Of a DNA stretch of 64,000 nt, positions 35,901 through 44,975 are shown piece by piece (position 1 is the first letter of the stretch; each line of letters begins with the position of its first letter). A program made the translations under genes and the position numbers. Location: positions 112,055 through 176,054 of the forward strand of contig NZ_BAUU01000005.1 in the NCBI RefSeq assembly GCF_000513115.1, given 5' to 3'. Below the pieces are notes generated by a model. It was not told where the DNA came from. It worked only from the letters and a program-made list of their open reading frames with translations, and did not search any database. Source of the stretch: Halalkalibacter hemicellulosilyticusJCM 9152 (GTDB lineage Bacteria; Bacillota; Bacilli; Bacillales; Bacillaceae_D).

Positions 35901-36363
35901 CATTACGATTGATCTTGATCATGAAGAGGAGTTGACAGCAGCATTTAATAATGGAAGGGGACAGTGGGACAATAATCAAGGAGCAGATTACAGTTTCACT
36001 AGTGGGATATACACAGTCAAAAATGGACATGTAGTCGAAGGTGCTCCTGATTCTGTGATCAATGATGAGAAGGTGACGATTTATTATTATACAAACTGGG
36101 ACTATCCAAGAATTCATTACGCATTATCTGATGGAGAGTGGACAGCGGTACCAGGAGTAGCAATGAGTCGTTTTCATGATTATCCAGAATATGCTGTTAT
36201 TACGTTAAATCTTGGAACGGCTAATAGATTAAAAGCTGCTTTTAATAATAGTTTTGGGTCTTGGGATAGTAATGAAGGAAGGGATTATGAATTCGCCAAA
36301 GGAATATACACGTTGCGCAACGGGCAAATTTTTAATGGTACTCCTAATAATAATTTCTATTAA
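32919..36363 (+). pseudogene. Secreted multidomain alpha-amylase (GH13) with apparent frameshift
   Basis: Two overlapping frames encode one secreted protein of about 1,148 residues. ATG 32919, with AAGGAG 8 bases upstream, begins a signal peptide ending near LPVSA-ND. The GH13 barrel follows, with MTDRFYDGNPDNN and the nucleophile Asp326 in DGFRVDTAKH. Near 33995-34005 the frame shifts by one; the next frame resumes EDDFWMTAEVWGHG (acid Glu) and ISQHDTH. After the catalytic part come two chitobiase-like sandwich repeats (about 598-767), a CBM26-like module (768-865), a fibronectin type III domain, and two CBM25 starch-binding modules that end the protein. It cleaves starch outside the cell. 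As read, translation stops at 34004, before the catalytic Glu and all binding modules. Confidence 0.9.
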
Positions 36364-36380
36364 GACATGTTAGTTATATA

Positions 36381-36425
36381 GGGTGTATGAAAGGGAACTG
36401 TTTCCTTTTCATACACCCTTCTATA
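36381..36425 (+). terminator. Rho-independent terminator after the amylase
   Basis: GGGTGTATGAAAGGG (36381-36395) pairs with CCTTTTCATACACCC (36404-36418), followed by a T-containing tail. Confidence 0.75.
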
Positions 36426-36493
36426 TTTTTCTTATACAATCTGTGTTTATAAATATCGCAGAAGGAAGTCAAGGAAGAATCGAGGAAGATGTA

Positions 36494-36540
36494 GGTGAAT
36501 TCGCAGGTGGCGTTGGCTTCGCACGTTACGCGTTGTCTAA
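36494..36540 (+). repeat. Dispersed hairpin repeat, copy D (left half)
   Basis: GTGAATTCGCAGGTG followed by GCGTTGGCTTCGCACGTTAC. The first 15 bases are identical to copy F at 42354, and the right half is missing. Confidence 0.6.
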
Positions 36541-36608
36541 TAAAATTTCTTTATATTTTAAAACTTTTTGTTGTGCATTTCGTTATGATAAGTAGAGGTG
36601 GTGAGAGA

Positions 36609-37178
36609 ATGCCGACAGATCAGGAATTGATAGAGGAAATTTTAAATGGTAGTCAAGCTGCGATGGAAGTACTAGTCAAAAGACATTATAAGCTTATTTT
36701 TTCATACGTTTATCGAAAAGTTGGCGATTATCATCTCGCCTATGATATGACGCAAGAAGTGTTTATTAAGATGATGAAATCAATAACTCGGTATAACAAT
36801 AGTGGGGAATTTAAGAATTGGTTGCTGAAAATTGCGGTTAATCAATGTCGTGATTATTTTCGAAGTAGCGCTTATAAGATGAAAGCTGGCGAAGAAGAGC
36901 TAGGTACTCATGTACCAAGTCATCAGGAGTCAGTCTGGGATTTAGTTAGCAAAAAGGCTGATAGTGAAAAAGTAAAGGCCGCCGTTACGCAATTACCTGA
37001 TTACCAGAGGGAAGTCATTATTTTACGGTTCTATCACGGCTTGAAGGTGAAGGAGATTTCTGAAGTAACCAATAGTAAAGAAGCGACGGTAAAATCAAGG
37101 GTCAAGCAGGGAGTAGAGAAGCTCAGAAGATGGTTAAAAGGAGGGGATGAAGGTGAAGAAAAACGGTCATATCGATGA
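36609..37178 (+). CDS. ECF-family RNA polymerase sigma factor
   Basis: A 189-residue sigma factor. Region 2 contains LVKRHYKLIFSYVYRKVGDYHLAYDMTQEVFIKM, where the DMTQEVF core binds the -10 element; region 4 is QLPDYQREVIILRFYHGLKVKEISEVTNSKEATVKSRV in pieces, the -35 binding helix-turn-helix. The start ATG 36609 follows AGAGGTGGTGAG. It is followed, with a 26-base overlap, by a membrane protein gene and then an ABC transporter, so it probably controls its own operon, with the membrane protein acting as regulator. The signal is unknown. Confidence 0.92.
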   Translation: MPTDQELIEEILNGSQAAMEVLVKRHYKLIFSYVYRKVGDYHLAYDMTQEVFIKMMKSITRYNNSGEFKNWLLKIAVNQCRDYFRSSAYKMKAGEEELGTHVPSHQESVWDLVSKKADSEKVKAAVTQLPDYQREVIILRFYHGLKVKEISEVTNSKEATVKSRVKQGVEKLRRWLKGGDEGEEKRSYR

Positions 37179-37953
37179 ATGTGAAAAATTACAAGATGAA
37201 TTAGACTGTTATATAGTGAAATTTCCTAATGATGACATGATTGAGGCAACGGTTGATTCATTAAGACAATATGTTCCTCAGAAGGAAGCACAATCCGTTT
37301 CGAAAATGGAGAAGATGAGAGCATTGATTTCTCGGGCAGGGAAGGAGATAACGTTTATCCATAAAGGATTTTGGGTGATTAGTTGCGTGTTAGTATTGAT
37401 TGGTTCCTATATCTCGAATGTGGCGATGGCAAATCCTCTGTACATCCTTATTCTATTAGCTCCTCTTCCTTTTGCATTAGGGCTATTAGAAGTGTTTCGT
37501 GCACGAGATAAAGGACTAGTTGAGATGGAGATGGCTTGTAAACATTCCGTTTATGAAGTGATTCTTTCAAGACTCTTTATCATCTCTGTCTACAACATTC
37601 TCCTCATGGTGGGGGTGACGATTTTAGCCATGCCGAATCTTTCACATTATTCTATTTGGGAGGTTACGTTAACTTGGATGACACCTTTTACATGGTTTGT
37701 GGCTCTTGCTTTATTGATTAGCGTACATGTTCGTGGAGCGGTGTTTGCCCCTTTATTTATGACGTTATGGGCTATGTTTAGCTTATTTTTGTTCTCACAA
37801 CATTCATGGGTAGAAATGATCACTCATGTAAATCTTGTTCTACATGTCGTGTTCTTACTAGTAGGAGTTACTCTATGTATGATTCAGCTTAAGCGCATGA
37901 TAAGAAAATATTCATCATACGAAAGGGTGGGAGTCGGTGAAGCTAGTTTTTGA
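37153..37953 (+). CDS. Six-helix membrane protein, possible anti-sigma factor
   Basis: A 266-residue protein: about 65 cytoplasmic residues at the N terminus, then six membrane helices (near 70-92, 97-118, 140-162, 170-192, 197-217, 225-247). I do not recognise the family. Its coupling to the ECF sigma gene by a 26-base overlap and the N-terminal cytoplasmic tail make an anti-sigma or sensor role plausible. GTG 37153 is used, since GGAGG lies about 8 bases upstream; ATG 37147 touches the ribosome site. The ATPase gene overlaps its end by 17 bases. Confidence 0.7.
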   Translation: MKKNGHIDECEKLQDELDCYIVKFPNDDMIEATVDSLRQYVPQKEAQSVSKMEKMRALISRAGKEITFIHKGFWVISCVLVLIGSYISNVAMANPLYILILLAPLPFALGLLEVFRARDKGLVEMEMACKHSVYEVILSRLFIISVYNILLMVGVTILAMPNLSHYSIWEVTLTWMTPFTWFVALALLISVHVRGAVFAPLFMTLWAMFSLFLFSQHSWVEMITHVNLVLHVVFLLVGVTLCMIQLKRMIRKYSSYERVGVGEASF

Positions 37954-38815
37954 TAACGTTGCGAAGAAATTTAAGGATACATGGGCGGTAGAGCCTTTTT
38001 CGGCGGAGTTAACAGAGGGTATCTATGCATTGTTAGGGCCAAATGGTTCAGGAAAGACAACATTGATGAGGATGATTGCGCATATTTTAAAACCAACTTC
38101 AGGTAGAATCTTGTTAGACGGGAAGGATATATCGTTGTTGGATGAAAAGTACCGGGATTTATTAGGGTATTTGCCACAAGATTTTGGGATGTACCCTCAT
38201 TTTACGGCTGAACGTTTTTTGAATTATTTTGCAAGCTTAAAAGGGCTGGATAAGCAGGAAACAAAAGAAAAAGTAACGGAAGTATTGAAGCTTGTGAATT
38301 TAGAAGAGAGTCGGAAAAAGAAGGTGAGGACATTTTCAGGTGGGATGAAGCGGCGCCTTGGAATTGCGCAAGCCTTATTAAATGATCCGCGTATCGTAGT
38401 TGTCGATGAACCAACGGCTGGACTGGATCCGAAAGAACGAATTCGATTTCGAAATTTATTATCCGATATTTCTCATGAACGAATTGTATTATTATCTACA
38501 CATATTGTTTCTGACATTGAATATATCGCAAATGAAATATTCATCATGGAAAAAGGAAGCTTGAAGCAAAGGAGCAATGTCGACGGTCTATTAGCTGAAA
38601 TGGATGGTAAGGTGTGGAAGGTGCTTATGAAACAAGAGGAATTAGACTCGATACAGACTCATTATAAAGTCGGTAATATTCAGAGGAAAGAGCACGAAGT
38701 TGAAGTTCGTATTGTCAGTGATGTACAGCCGTTTCATCATGCAAAGGTGGTGCCCCCTACATTAGAAGATGTGTATTTGTATCATTTCTATGAGGAGGAC
38801 CAGGAAAATGTATAA
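37937..38815 (+). CDS. ABC transporter ATP-binding protein
   Basis: A 292-residue ATPase. Walker A is GPNGSGKTTL, the Q-loop is YLPQDFGMY, the signature is FSGGMKRRLGIAQALL, Walker B is IVVVDEPTAGLD, and the H-loop His is in LLSTHIVSDIE. The C-terminal extension of about 70 residues matches exporter-type ATPases of the bacteriocin-resistance or YtrB-like group. GTG 37937 is used, with GGGTGGGAG upstream. It overlaps the next gene, an integral membrane partner, by 8 bases. With the sigma factor ahead, the transporter is probably a stress- or peptide-induced pump. Confidence 0.93.
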   Translation: MKLVFDNVAKKFKDTWAVEPFSAELTEGIYALLGPNGSGKTTLMRMIAHILKPTSGRILLDGKDISLLDEKYRDLLGYLPQDFGMYPHFTAERFLNYFASLKGLDKQETKEKVTEVLKLVNLEESRKKKVRTFSGGMKRRLGIAQALLNDPRIVVVDEPTAGLDPKERIRFRNLLSDISHERIVLLSTHIVSDIEYIANEIFIMEKGSLKQRSNVDGLLAEMDGKVWKVLMKQEELDSIQTHYKVGNIQRKEHEVEVRIVSDVQPFHHAKVVPPTLEDVYLYHFYEEDQENV

Positions 38816-39953
38816 GCATGAATGTTATAAGATATTTACACGGAAAAGTATTTACGTCGTGTTAGCTCTTGTGCTTGCCTTAATGGTTTATGCAGAGAGA
38901 GTGCCTGCTGATTGGAACACGGCAAGTGACATATACGGTGAGTTATATGAAGAGCTAGGTGGACCAGTGACTGAAGAGAAAGAATTATATGTTCGTGAAC
39001 AAATGGAGGCTTCAGACGCTCAGGAATTAGGTACTTATACAGAAAGGGACAGGATAGCTGGAGAAGTCTATTACTTAGTGTCTCTAGCAGGACAAGGTTT
39101 ACAAGAGAATAATGAGCGTCAGAATGAATTGAAGGAACAAATGAATAGGTTAAGTGCTAGTAGTTATGACTATAGGGTAGCTGAAAAAGAACTCGGGATA
39201 CTAAAGGAAGTTGAAAGTTCTTATGGCTTTTATATTGTTCAAGCGTGGTTAGGAATGTTTCATTTCATTGAGCCGTTTTTTTCGGTTATGTTATTAGCTA
39301 TTTTGATTTTGATCGGCTTATCACCTGTTTTTGCAGATGAATTTACTCAAAGGACAACAGGGCTCATTTTAGCGACGAAGCATGGAAAGCGTCATTTGGT
39401 GACCGCAAAATTAATGGCAGCTGTTACTTATATCGTTACAGTATTTCTATCGTTGCATATCTTTAATTTTATTTTACAGCTTAATAAGTATGGTGGGATA
39501 CAAGGGTGGAATGCACCCATTCAAAGCTTGAATACGGCGTCTCCATATTCAAATTATTTCAACTCTCCGTTTGCATGGGAGGTTTGGCAATTTTATGTTG
39601 TTACGTTAAGTGTGCAACTTTTTGGAAGTGTTGCTTTCGCTATACTAGTCCTTAGTGTCTCAGTTTTCACGAGAAATGCACTCGTTACGTTTTTTGTTTC
39701 TGGTGTGATTTTAGGTTTGCCTCGCGTAATGAATGTGATCGGTTCGGAATATAAATGGGCACACTTTGTAACGTCTTTTAGTTATATGGAAACGTTACGA
39801 ATCGAGAGGCTATTTGCATCATTTAATGCGTATAACGTGCTAGGTCAACCGATTTTATATCCTGTCTTGCAGGTGATCATATATACGATGCTTTCTGTTG
39901 GCTTGATCTGGTTCATTTATCGTGTGTTTCGTAAGCATCAGGTAAGTTATTAA
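38808..39953 (+). CDS. ABC transporter permease of the sigma-factor operon
   Basis: A 381-residue membrane protein. One helix at residues 13-30, a large loop of about 125 residues carrying a coiled-coil-like acidic region (residues 35-140), then five further helices starting at YIVQAWLGMFHFIEPFFSVML. Exporter permeases of this form (YtrC-like or BcrB-like) have this one-plus-five plan. ATG 38808 is chosen since AGGAGG is 9 bases upstream; earlier starts in frame lie within the ATPase coding end. The operon ends with a hairpin. Cargo is unknown; peptides or lantibiotics are typical of the group. Confidence 0.8.
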   Translation: MYKHECYKIFTRKSIYVVLALVLALMVYAERVPADWNTASDIYGELYEELGGPVTEEKELYVREQMEASDAQELGTYTERDRIAGEVYYLVSLAGQGLQENNERQNELKEQMNRLSASSYDYRVAEKELGILKEVESSYGFYIVQAWLGMFHFIEPFFSVMLLAILILIGLSPVFADEFTQRTTGLILATKHGKRHLVTAKLMAAVTYIVTVFLSLHIFNFILQLNKYGGIQGWNAPIQSLNTASPYSNYFNSPFAWEVWQFYVVTLSVQLFGSVAFAILVLSVSVFTRNALVTFFVSGVILGLPRVMNVIGSEYKWAHFVTSFSYMETLRIERLFASFNAYNVLGQPILYPVLQVIIYTMLSVGLIWFIYRVFRKHQVSY

Positions 39954-39964
39954 AAGGAAAAATG

Positions 39965-39993
39965 TGCTGGCTGTTCGTTTGCAGTCAGCTCTT
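39965..39993. terminator. Bidirectional hairpin terminator
   Basis: GCTGgCTG and CAGtCAGC around a TTCGTTTG loop, followed by CTTTTTG. It overlaps the end of the small minus-strand membrane gene. Confidence 0.65.
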
Positions 39994-40203
39994 TTTGTTT
40001 ATCGTGTATAACGTAGAAATAAGTCGAATAGTTGAACTGATAATAATGATAGAAAACGTGATAAGTAAAAGAATTGGATGCGAAACAGTGCCGTAAATGG
40101 TGAGAAGATAAAGTAAGCAAATGAGAGATATACCAACTAGTATAAAGTCTAGTGCAAGTAATAAGATCGACTTACGTGTGTTCTGTGTATTAGGATTAGC
40201 CAT
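39985..40203 (-). CDS. Small two-helix membrane protein
   Basis: A 72-residue protein with two hydrophobic helices (about 15-36 and 45-65) and a positively charged C terminus (INKKS). I do not recognise the family. ATG 40203 is preceded by AAAGGAGA 8 bases upstream; a longer frame from 40224 has no ribosome site. It is convergent with the ABC permease gene and shares its terminator hairpin. Its role is unknown. Confidence 0.6.
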   Translation of the reverse strand: MANPNTQNTRKSILLLALDFILVGISLICLLYLLTIYGTVSHPILLLITFSIIIISSTIRLISTLYTINKKS

Positions 40204-40315
40204 AGTTGCATCTCCTTTTTCCATGTTAGGTATATATTAACATAAGAATGGGTCGGAGTAGAGTGACTTTTTTAAGATTTTGGTAATAAAAATCAAGTAG
40301 GTAGGCGGATGTACG

Positions 40316-40402
40316 GGAGGCGCTGGCTATGCTCGTTACAAGGATCGTAATAACGACTGTGCACGACGTAATTAATAGAATAGACGCTGCCGTGTTTTTC
40401 TT
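40316..40402 (+). repeat. Dispersed hairpin repeat, copy E
   Basis: Left arm GGAGGCGCTGGCTATGCTCG followed by TTAC, right side GTAATAACGACTGTGCACGACG, closing ACGCTGCCGTG and TTTTTCTTA. It abuts the end of the acylphosphatase gene. Confidence 0.55.
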
Positions 40403-40670
40403 ATCTAATTTGAAATGTGGAGGGATTTGTCCATTCTTCTTGCTTGTTTACAGTTACTTTCTTAACTTTGGCAAAAGGAGGGCCTGTTTCTACTTTTGTT
40501 AGGAAAGCTTCGAGTGATGAAGCTGTGCCAATTGCATAAACGGTGACCGTTCCATCATCTTCGTTTTTTGCCCAGCCGTTAATGTTTAACGTTAAAGCTT
40601 CCGTTTGCGTGAAATAACGAAATCCTACTCCTTGTACACGTCCATATACTTTCATGAGCCAGCATTCCAT
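40401..40670 (-). CDS. acyP: Acylphosphatase
   Basis: An 89-residue enzyme that hydrolyses acyl phosphates in the cytoplasm. The catalytic GRVQGVGFRYF motif contains the essential Arg18, and GWAKNEDDGTV contains the catalytic Asn36; the closing half VYAIGTASSLEAFLTKVETG and PFAKVKKV is standard. ATG 40670 has AAAGGAGG upstream. The gene stands alone between a dispersed repeat and SelO, which is divergent from it. Confidence 0.95.
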   Translation of the reverse strand: MECWLMKVYGRVQGVGFRYFTQTEALTLNINGWAKNEDDGTVTVYAIGTASSLEAFLTKVETGPPFAKVKKVTVNKQEEWTNPSTFQIR

Positions 40671-40827
40671 GAGAATCCTCCTTTCCATAGAATGATTTTT
40701 AAGATATTTTGTTTAATGTAAACGGGTTCAATGTTAGAGTAACATACAACAGGTATTTTTATAATGAAGATGTCAGAAAATGAATAGAGAAGGAAATGTT
40801 TTATTTTTGCACACGAAAGGAGTCGTT

Positions 40828-42285
40828 ATGACAAACGAACAAGGTTGGAACTTAGATAATAGTTACTCGCAGTTACCGAGTGTGTTCTATTCAAGACTTA
40901 AGCCGAAACCGGTTGAAATGCCTCAGTTGGTCATTTTGAATGAATGCTTTGCTGAAACTCTTGGCTTGGAACGTAATGAGTTAAAGAGAGAAGAAATTGT
41001 ACAAATATTCGCAGGGAATCAACTACCTCCTGGGTCTGAGCCCATTGCACAAGCCTATGCAGGTCACCAATTCGGGCATTTCACAATGCTTGGTGATGGT
41101 CGAGCTATTCTTTTAGGAGAACAATTGACACCAACTGGAGATCGAGTCGATATTCAATTAAAGGGAGCAGGACGGACACCATATTCACGTGGAGGTGATG
41201 GTCGAGCTGCGCTAGGTCCGATGTTACGTGAATATATTATAAGTGAAGCGATGTATGCATTAGGGATTCCGACAAGTCGCAGCTTAGCAGTTGTAAAGAC
41301 GGGGGAAATGGTATATCGTGAAACGGAACTAGATGGAGCCATTTTAACAAGAGTTGCAGCTAGTCATATTCGTGTAGGAACCTTTCAATATATTGCTCAG
41401 TATGGTGAGAAGGATGAATTGCAAGCTTTAGCGGATTATACAATTGAGCGGCATTATGCTTATATTGCTGATGATCATCAACGGTATTTGCGTTTATTAG
41501 AAGAAGTTATAAAAAAACAGGCAAGCTTAGTTGCAAAATGGCAGCTCGTTGGATTTGTGCATGGTGTGATGAATACGGATAACGTGACGATAAGTGGTGA
41601 GACAATTGATTATGGTCCATGCGCATTTATCGATCAGTATGATCCTGCCACCGTATTTAGTTCGATCGATCGTCAAGGACGTTATGCTTTTGGAAATCAA
41701 CCATATATGGCTGCATGGGGTTTGGCAAGGTTGGCTGAATCAATTCTTCCTTTGTTACATGAGAACAAAGAGCAAGCTGTTAAACTAGCCGAAGGGGCGA
41801 TTGCAACATTCTCAGAATCCTTTCAAGAAGAATGGTTAACCGGAATGAGAAAGAAGCTTGGGTTGGTAGATCAAGTAGATGGTGATCAAAAGCTTGTTGA
41901 TAATCTCTTGAAAATGATGGAAACCCATGAAGCTGATTATACGAATACATTTAGAGCGTTAACATTGGATCAATTAGATGATGAAGCGTTATTTGAAACG
42001 GATTCCTTCCAAGCCTGGCATAAGCAATGGAAGGAGAGATTAGCTAATCAAGGTCATTCGGAGGACTTTGTTCAGGAACGAATGAGAAAGTCTAATCCTG
42101 TGGTCATTCCACGTAATCATCGTGTAGAGGAAGCATTGGCAGCTGCCGTTGATAATGATTATGACGTTTTGAAACAGCTTCTTGATGTATTAGCGAATCC
42201 GTATGATTATTCTTTAAACTTAACGAAATATGGTCAGCCACCAGCACCATCGGATCGTCCATACCAGACTTTTTGTGGAACGTGA
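40828..42285 (+). CDS. selO: Protein adenylyltransferase SelO (YdiU)
   Basis: A 485-residue pseudokinase-fold enzyme that transfers AMP to protein Ser, Thr or Tyr residues. The nucleotide loop [24 protein letters not shown] in pieces, the GVMNTDN catalytic segment and [10 protein letters not shown] are well kept, and the C terminus YQTFCGT is the usual ending of the family (the penultimate Cys often pairs with another). Length matches the usual size. ATG 40828 is chosen because AAAGGAG lies 7 bases upstream. It is monocistronic with a strong terminator. Role in redox stress is inferred from the family. Confidence 0.95.
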   Translation: MTNEQGWNLDNSYSQLPSVFYSRLKPKPVEMPQLVILNECFAETLGLERNELKREEIVQIFAGNQLPPGSEPIAQAYAGHQFGHFTMLGDGRAILLGEQLTPTGDRVDIQLKGAGRTPYSRGGDGRAALGPMLREYIISEAMYALGIPTSRSLAVVKTGEMVYRETELDGAILTRVAASHIRVGTFQYIAQYGEKDELQALADYTIERHYAYIADDHQRYLRLLEEVIKKQASLVAKWQLVGFVHGVMNTDNVTISGETIDYGPCAFIDQYDPATVFSSIDRQGRYAFGNQPYMAAWGLARLAESILPLLHENKEQAVKLAEGAIATFSESFQEEWLTGMRKKLGLVDQVDGDQKLVDNLLKMMETHEADYTNTFRALTLDQLDDEALFETDSFQAWHKQWKERLANQGHSEDFVQERMRKSNPVVIPRNHRVEEALAAAVDNDYDVLKQLLDVLANPYDYSLNLTKYGQPPAPSDRPYQTFCGT

Positions 42286-42299
42286 AATAGCTTGCTTAG

Positions 42300-42338
42300 A
42301 AAGACATGTTAACGGGTAATGGTTAACATGTCTTTTTA
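42300..42338 (+). terminator. Rho-independent terminator after selO
   Basis: AAAGACATGTTAAC (42300-42313) pairs with GTTAACATGTCTT (42322-42334), then TTT. Confidence 0.87.
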
Positions 42339-42353
42339 GTTGAGCAAATCTAA

Positions 42354-42455
42354 GTGAATTCGCAGGTGTCGTCGGCTTCGCTCGTTACACGTATTTCTGA
42401 AAGAACCGCACATTCAGAAAAGCTTAAGATCTTGTAACGGCTTAGCACGACGCAT
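42354..42455 (+). repeat. Dispersed hairpin repeat, copy F
   Basis: GTGAATTCGCAGGTG, then TCGTCGGCTTCGCTCGTTAC, a 45-base middle, and TTGTAACGGCTTAGCACGAC with GC. The outer ends pair imperfectly. It is the most complete copy and the reference for the family. Confidence 0.65.
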
Positions 42456-42523
42456 GAAGCAACCCTCTATGCGGGTTGCTTCTGTCATAAATTCATCACT
42501 CGTTTGTAACAAAATTGTTTTAT

Positions 42524-42559
42524 TTGTGATATTTTTCACATACATTTCCGTTATACAAT
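42524..42559 (+). promoter_or_regulatory. Rex-box-like operator and -10 of the cytochrome bd operon
   Basis: TTGTGA-TATTTT-TCACAT (42524-42541) differs from the Rex consensus TTGTGAAATTNTTTCACAA mainly at its last base. TACAAT at 42554-42559 is a possible -10. Rex (NADH/NAD+ sensor) represses cyd operons in Bacillus, so redox control is expected. Confidence 0.65.
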
Positions 42560-42607
42560 AGATAGTATCTTCTGCTTATGAAAGGGAGAGGACAAGGAGG
42601 AGAGAAG

Positions 42608-43948
42608 ATGGATTCAGTTGAATTTAGTCGATATTTAACGATGCTGACATTGTCAGTCCATGTCATCTATGCGACTCTCGGCGTTGGTGTACCGATTATG
42701 ATACTTATTGCTCACTGGCTCGGCTTGAAGAGGAATGATGAGCATTATTTACTTATGGCAAAACGATGGGCAAGAGGGTATGTGATTACAGTTGCGGTTG
42801 GGGTTGTGACCGGAACGGCGATTGCGCTCCAGTTAGCGCTTTTATGGCCTAGCTTTATGGAATTTGCTGGTCAACTTATTGCGTTACCGTTATTTATGGA
42901 GACTTTTGCGTTTTTCTTTGAAGCCATTTTCTTAGGGATTTATTTATATACGTGGGACCGTTTCAAAAATCCATTTAAACATTTTATGCTCTTAATTCCC
43001 GTATTAATCGGGGGAGCGATGTCAGCATTATTTATTACGTCTGTTAATGCATTTATGAATACGCCACAAGGGTTTGCATTAGTTGATGGCCAATTGACTA
43101 ATATTCAGCCGTTTTTGGCGATGTTTAATCCAGCGATGCCAACGAAGGTTGGACATGTGCTTACATCAGCATATATGACGACTGCCTTTGTTCTAGCTTC
43201 GATTGCAGCTTATCATATATTAAAGGGAAATCGTCACGAGTATCATCGTAAAGGACTTGCGTTAACGATGAAGGTGGCTCTTATCTTTTCAATCGCGACT
43301 GCTGTTGTAGGTGACTTTTCAGGGAAGTTCTTAGCAGAATATCAACCTGAGAAGCTTGCTGCTGCAGAATGGCATTTTGAGACAGAAGAAGAAGCGCCGC
43401 TCGTGCTGTATGGTGTGTTGACGGAAACGAATGAAGTTAAATATGCGATACGTATTCCATATGCGTTAAGTTTCTTAGTGCATAGTAACTTTACAGGTGA
43501 AGTAATCGGCCTTGATCAGTTTCCTGAGGAATATCATCCTCCGTATATTGTTCACTACTTTTTTGACATCATGATTACGATTGGTATTGGTTTAACTGCT
43601 TTGGCATTTTTCTATATAGTGGCCCTTTATTGTAATTGGTCGTTTATTAAAACGAAGTTATTCCGCCGATTGCTGGTTGCTTCGGGCCCTTTGGCGATGC
43701 TCGCCATTCAAGCTGGCTGGTGGTTTGCTGAAATGGGTCGACAGCCATGGATTATGAGAGGTTATATGACAACGGCTGAAGGAGCGACTGACTCACCATA
43801 CGTATGGGTGATGTTTATTGCTTTTGCCGTGCTTTATTTGATTTTAGTTGTTGGTACGGGTGTTGTATTATCGAGAATGTTTAAAAATAACCCGGTTGAA
43901 AAAGAATTAGAAAAGCAGACTGACGTCAAGGGAGGTATTGCGAAATGA
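42608..43948 (+). CDS. cydA: Cytochrome bd-type ubiquinol oxidase subunit I
   Basis: A 446-residue membrane protein with about nine helices that carries hemes b558, b595 and d and reduces oxygen to water. The conserved LTLSVHVIYATLG includes a heme ligand His, METFAFFFEAIFLG holds the Glu of the proton path, and the quinol-site motif GRQPWIMRG is intact. The Q-loop is short, as in the YthA/cyanide-insensitive subgroup, not the E. coli long type. ATG 42608 has AAGGAGG about 7 bases upstream. It overlaps subunit II by 4 bases. The naming as cydA is by family; the closest B. subtilis homologue may be ythA. Confidence 0.93.
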   Translation: MDSVEFSRYLTMLTLSVHVIYATLGVGVPIMILIAHWLGLKRNDEHYLLMAKRWARGYVITVAVGVVTGTAIALQLALLWPSFMEFAGQLIALPLFMETFAFFFEAIFLGIYLYTWDRFKNPFKHFMLLIPVLIGGAMSALFITSVNAFMNTPQGFALVDGQLTNIQPFLAMFNPAMPTKVGHVLTSAYMTTAFVLASIAAYHILKGNRHEYHRKGLALTMKVALIFSIATAVVGDFSGKFLAEYQPEKLAAAEWHFETEEEAPLVLYGVLTETNEVKYAIRIPYALSFLVHSNFTGEVIGLDQFPEEYHPPYIVHYFFDIMITIGIGLTALAFFYIVALYCNWSFIKTKLFRRLLVASGPLAMLAIQAGWWFAEMGRQPWIMRGYMTTAEGATDSPYVWVMFIAFAVLYLILVVGTGVVLSRMFKNNPVEKELEKQTDVKGGIAK

Positions 43949-44961
43949 CCGTTGAAATTGTAGGGATTTCTGTCTTGTGGCTATTCCTGTTTGGCTATGT
44001 CATTATTGCTTCTATTGATTTTGGGGCAGGCTTCTTTAATGCATTTACGATTGTGACGAAGAAGAACCACATTGTGAATACGGTCATTCAACGTTATTTG
44101 TCCCCTGTTTGGGAGATTACGAATGTCTTTCTTGTGTTTTTCTTTGTTGGGATGATCGGTTTCTTTCCAAGTACAGCTTACTATTTTGGAACAGTTCTCT
44201 TAATCCCAATTAGTATCTCGATTATTTTATTAGCTCTACGTGGTAGCTACTATGCATTTGGGACGTACGGGACAAAAAAAGGTCATGTCGGTTATACACT
44301 TATGTATGGAATAACCGGGGTCCTTATTCCCGCGTCTTTAACGACAGCGTTAATTGTGTCCCAAGGTGGTTTTATTCATACAACGCCATCTGGGCGGATT
44401 GAACTCGATTATATTGGGTTATTTACAAGTCCGTTTGCATGGTCCATTATTGTTCTAAGTCTTGTTAGTGTTTTGTTTATCTCTGCCAGCTTTCTAGCTT
44501 ATTATTCATCTGTTGCAAAAGATGAGAAAGCTTTGAACCTCTTTCAAAAGTATACGTGGATATGGAGCTTTCCAACGATTGTAACGGCACTAGGCATTAT
44601 TATTGAAATGAGATGGCATAATCCCACCCATTATGAAGGATTACTATCATTATGGTGGTTGTTTGGACTTTCGTTTGTCTGTTTCATCGTTAGCCTATTG
44701 CTATTAAGGAAGCAGTTATATGGTAAGTCGTTTATCTTTGTTGTGCTACAATTTGCGATTGCCTTTTACGCCTACGGAGTTTCACGATACCCATATTTAT
44801 TATATCCAGATGTGACGATTTATGATGGGTTTACAAATGAAACGATGGCTTATACATTAATTGTCGTCTTTATTTTAGGCTTCATGTTACTGATTCCTTC
44901 ACTTTATTTAGTGTTTAAATTATTTATTATGAACAAACCATATATTCAAAAAGGGAAATAA
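43945..44961 (+). CDS. cydB: Cytochrome bd-type ubiquinol oxidase subunit II
   Basis: A 338-residue membrane protein with eight helices. It starts VGISVLWLFLFGYVIIASIDFGAGFF, the typical N-terminal motif of CydB, and continues WEITNVFLVFFFVGMIGFFP. It forms the heterodimer with subunit I and has no heme of its own in most members. The 4-base overlap with cydA shows coupling. After 14 bases comes a 33-codon gene that looks like a third subunit, then the CydDC assembly transporter genes. Confidence 0.93.
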   Translation: MTVEIVGISVLWLFLFGYVIIASIDFGAGFFNAFTIVTKKNHIVNTVIQRYLSPVWEITNVFLVFFFVGMIGFFPSTAYYFGTVLLIPISISIILLALRGSYYAFGTYGTKKGHVGYTLMYGITGVLIPASLTTALIVSQGGFIHTTPSGRIELDYIGLFTSPFAWSIIVLSLVSVLFISASFLAYYSSVAKDEKALNLFQKYTWIWSFPTIVTALGIIIEMRWHNPTHYEGLLSLWWLFGLSFVCFIVSLLLLRKQLYGKSFIFVVLQFAIAFYAYGVSRYPYLLYPDVTIYDGFTNETMAYTLIVVFILGFMLLIPSLYLVFKLFIMNKPYIQKGK

Positions 44962-44975
44962 GGAGGAACGATAAG

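Larger units (their letters stand above)
42286..42607. other. Region between selO and the cytochrome bd operon
   Basis: It contains the selO terminator, repeat copy F, a hairpin GAAGCAACCC/GGGTTGCTTC (42456-42482), and the Rex-like site at 42524. No gene. Confidence 0.55.
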
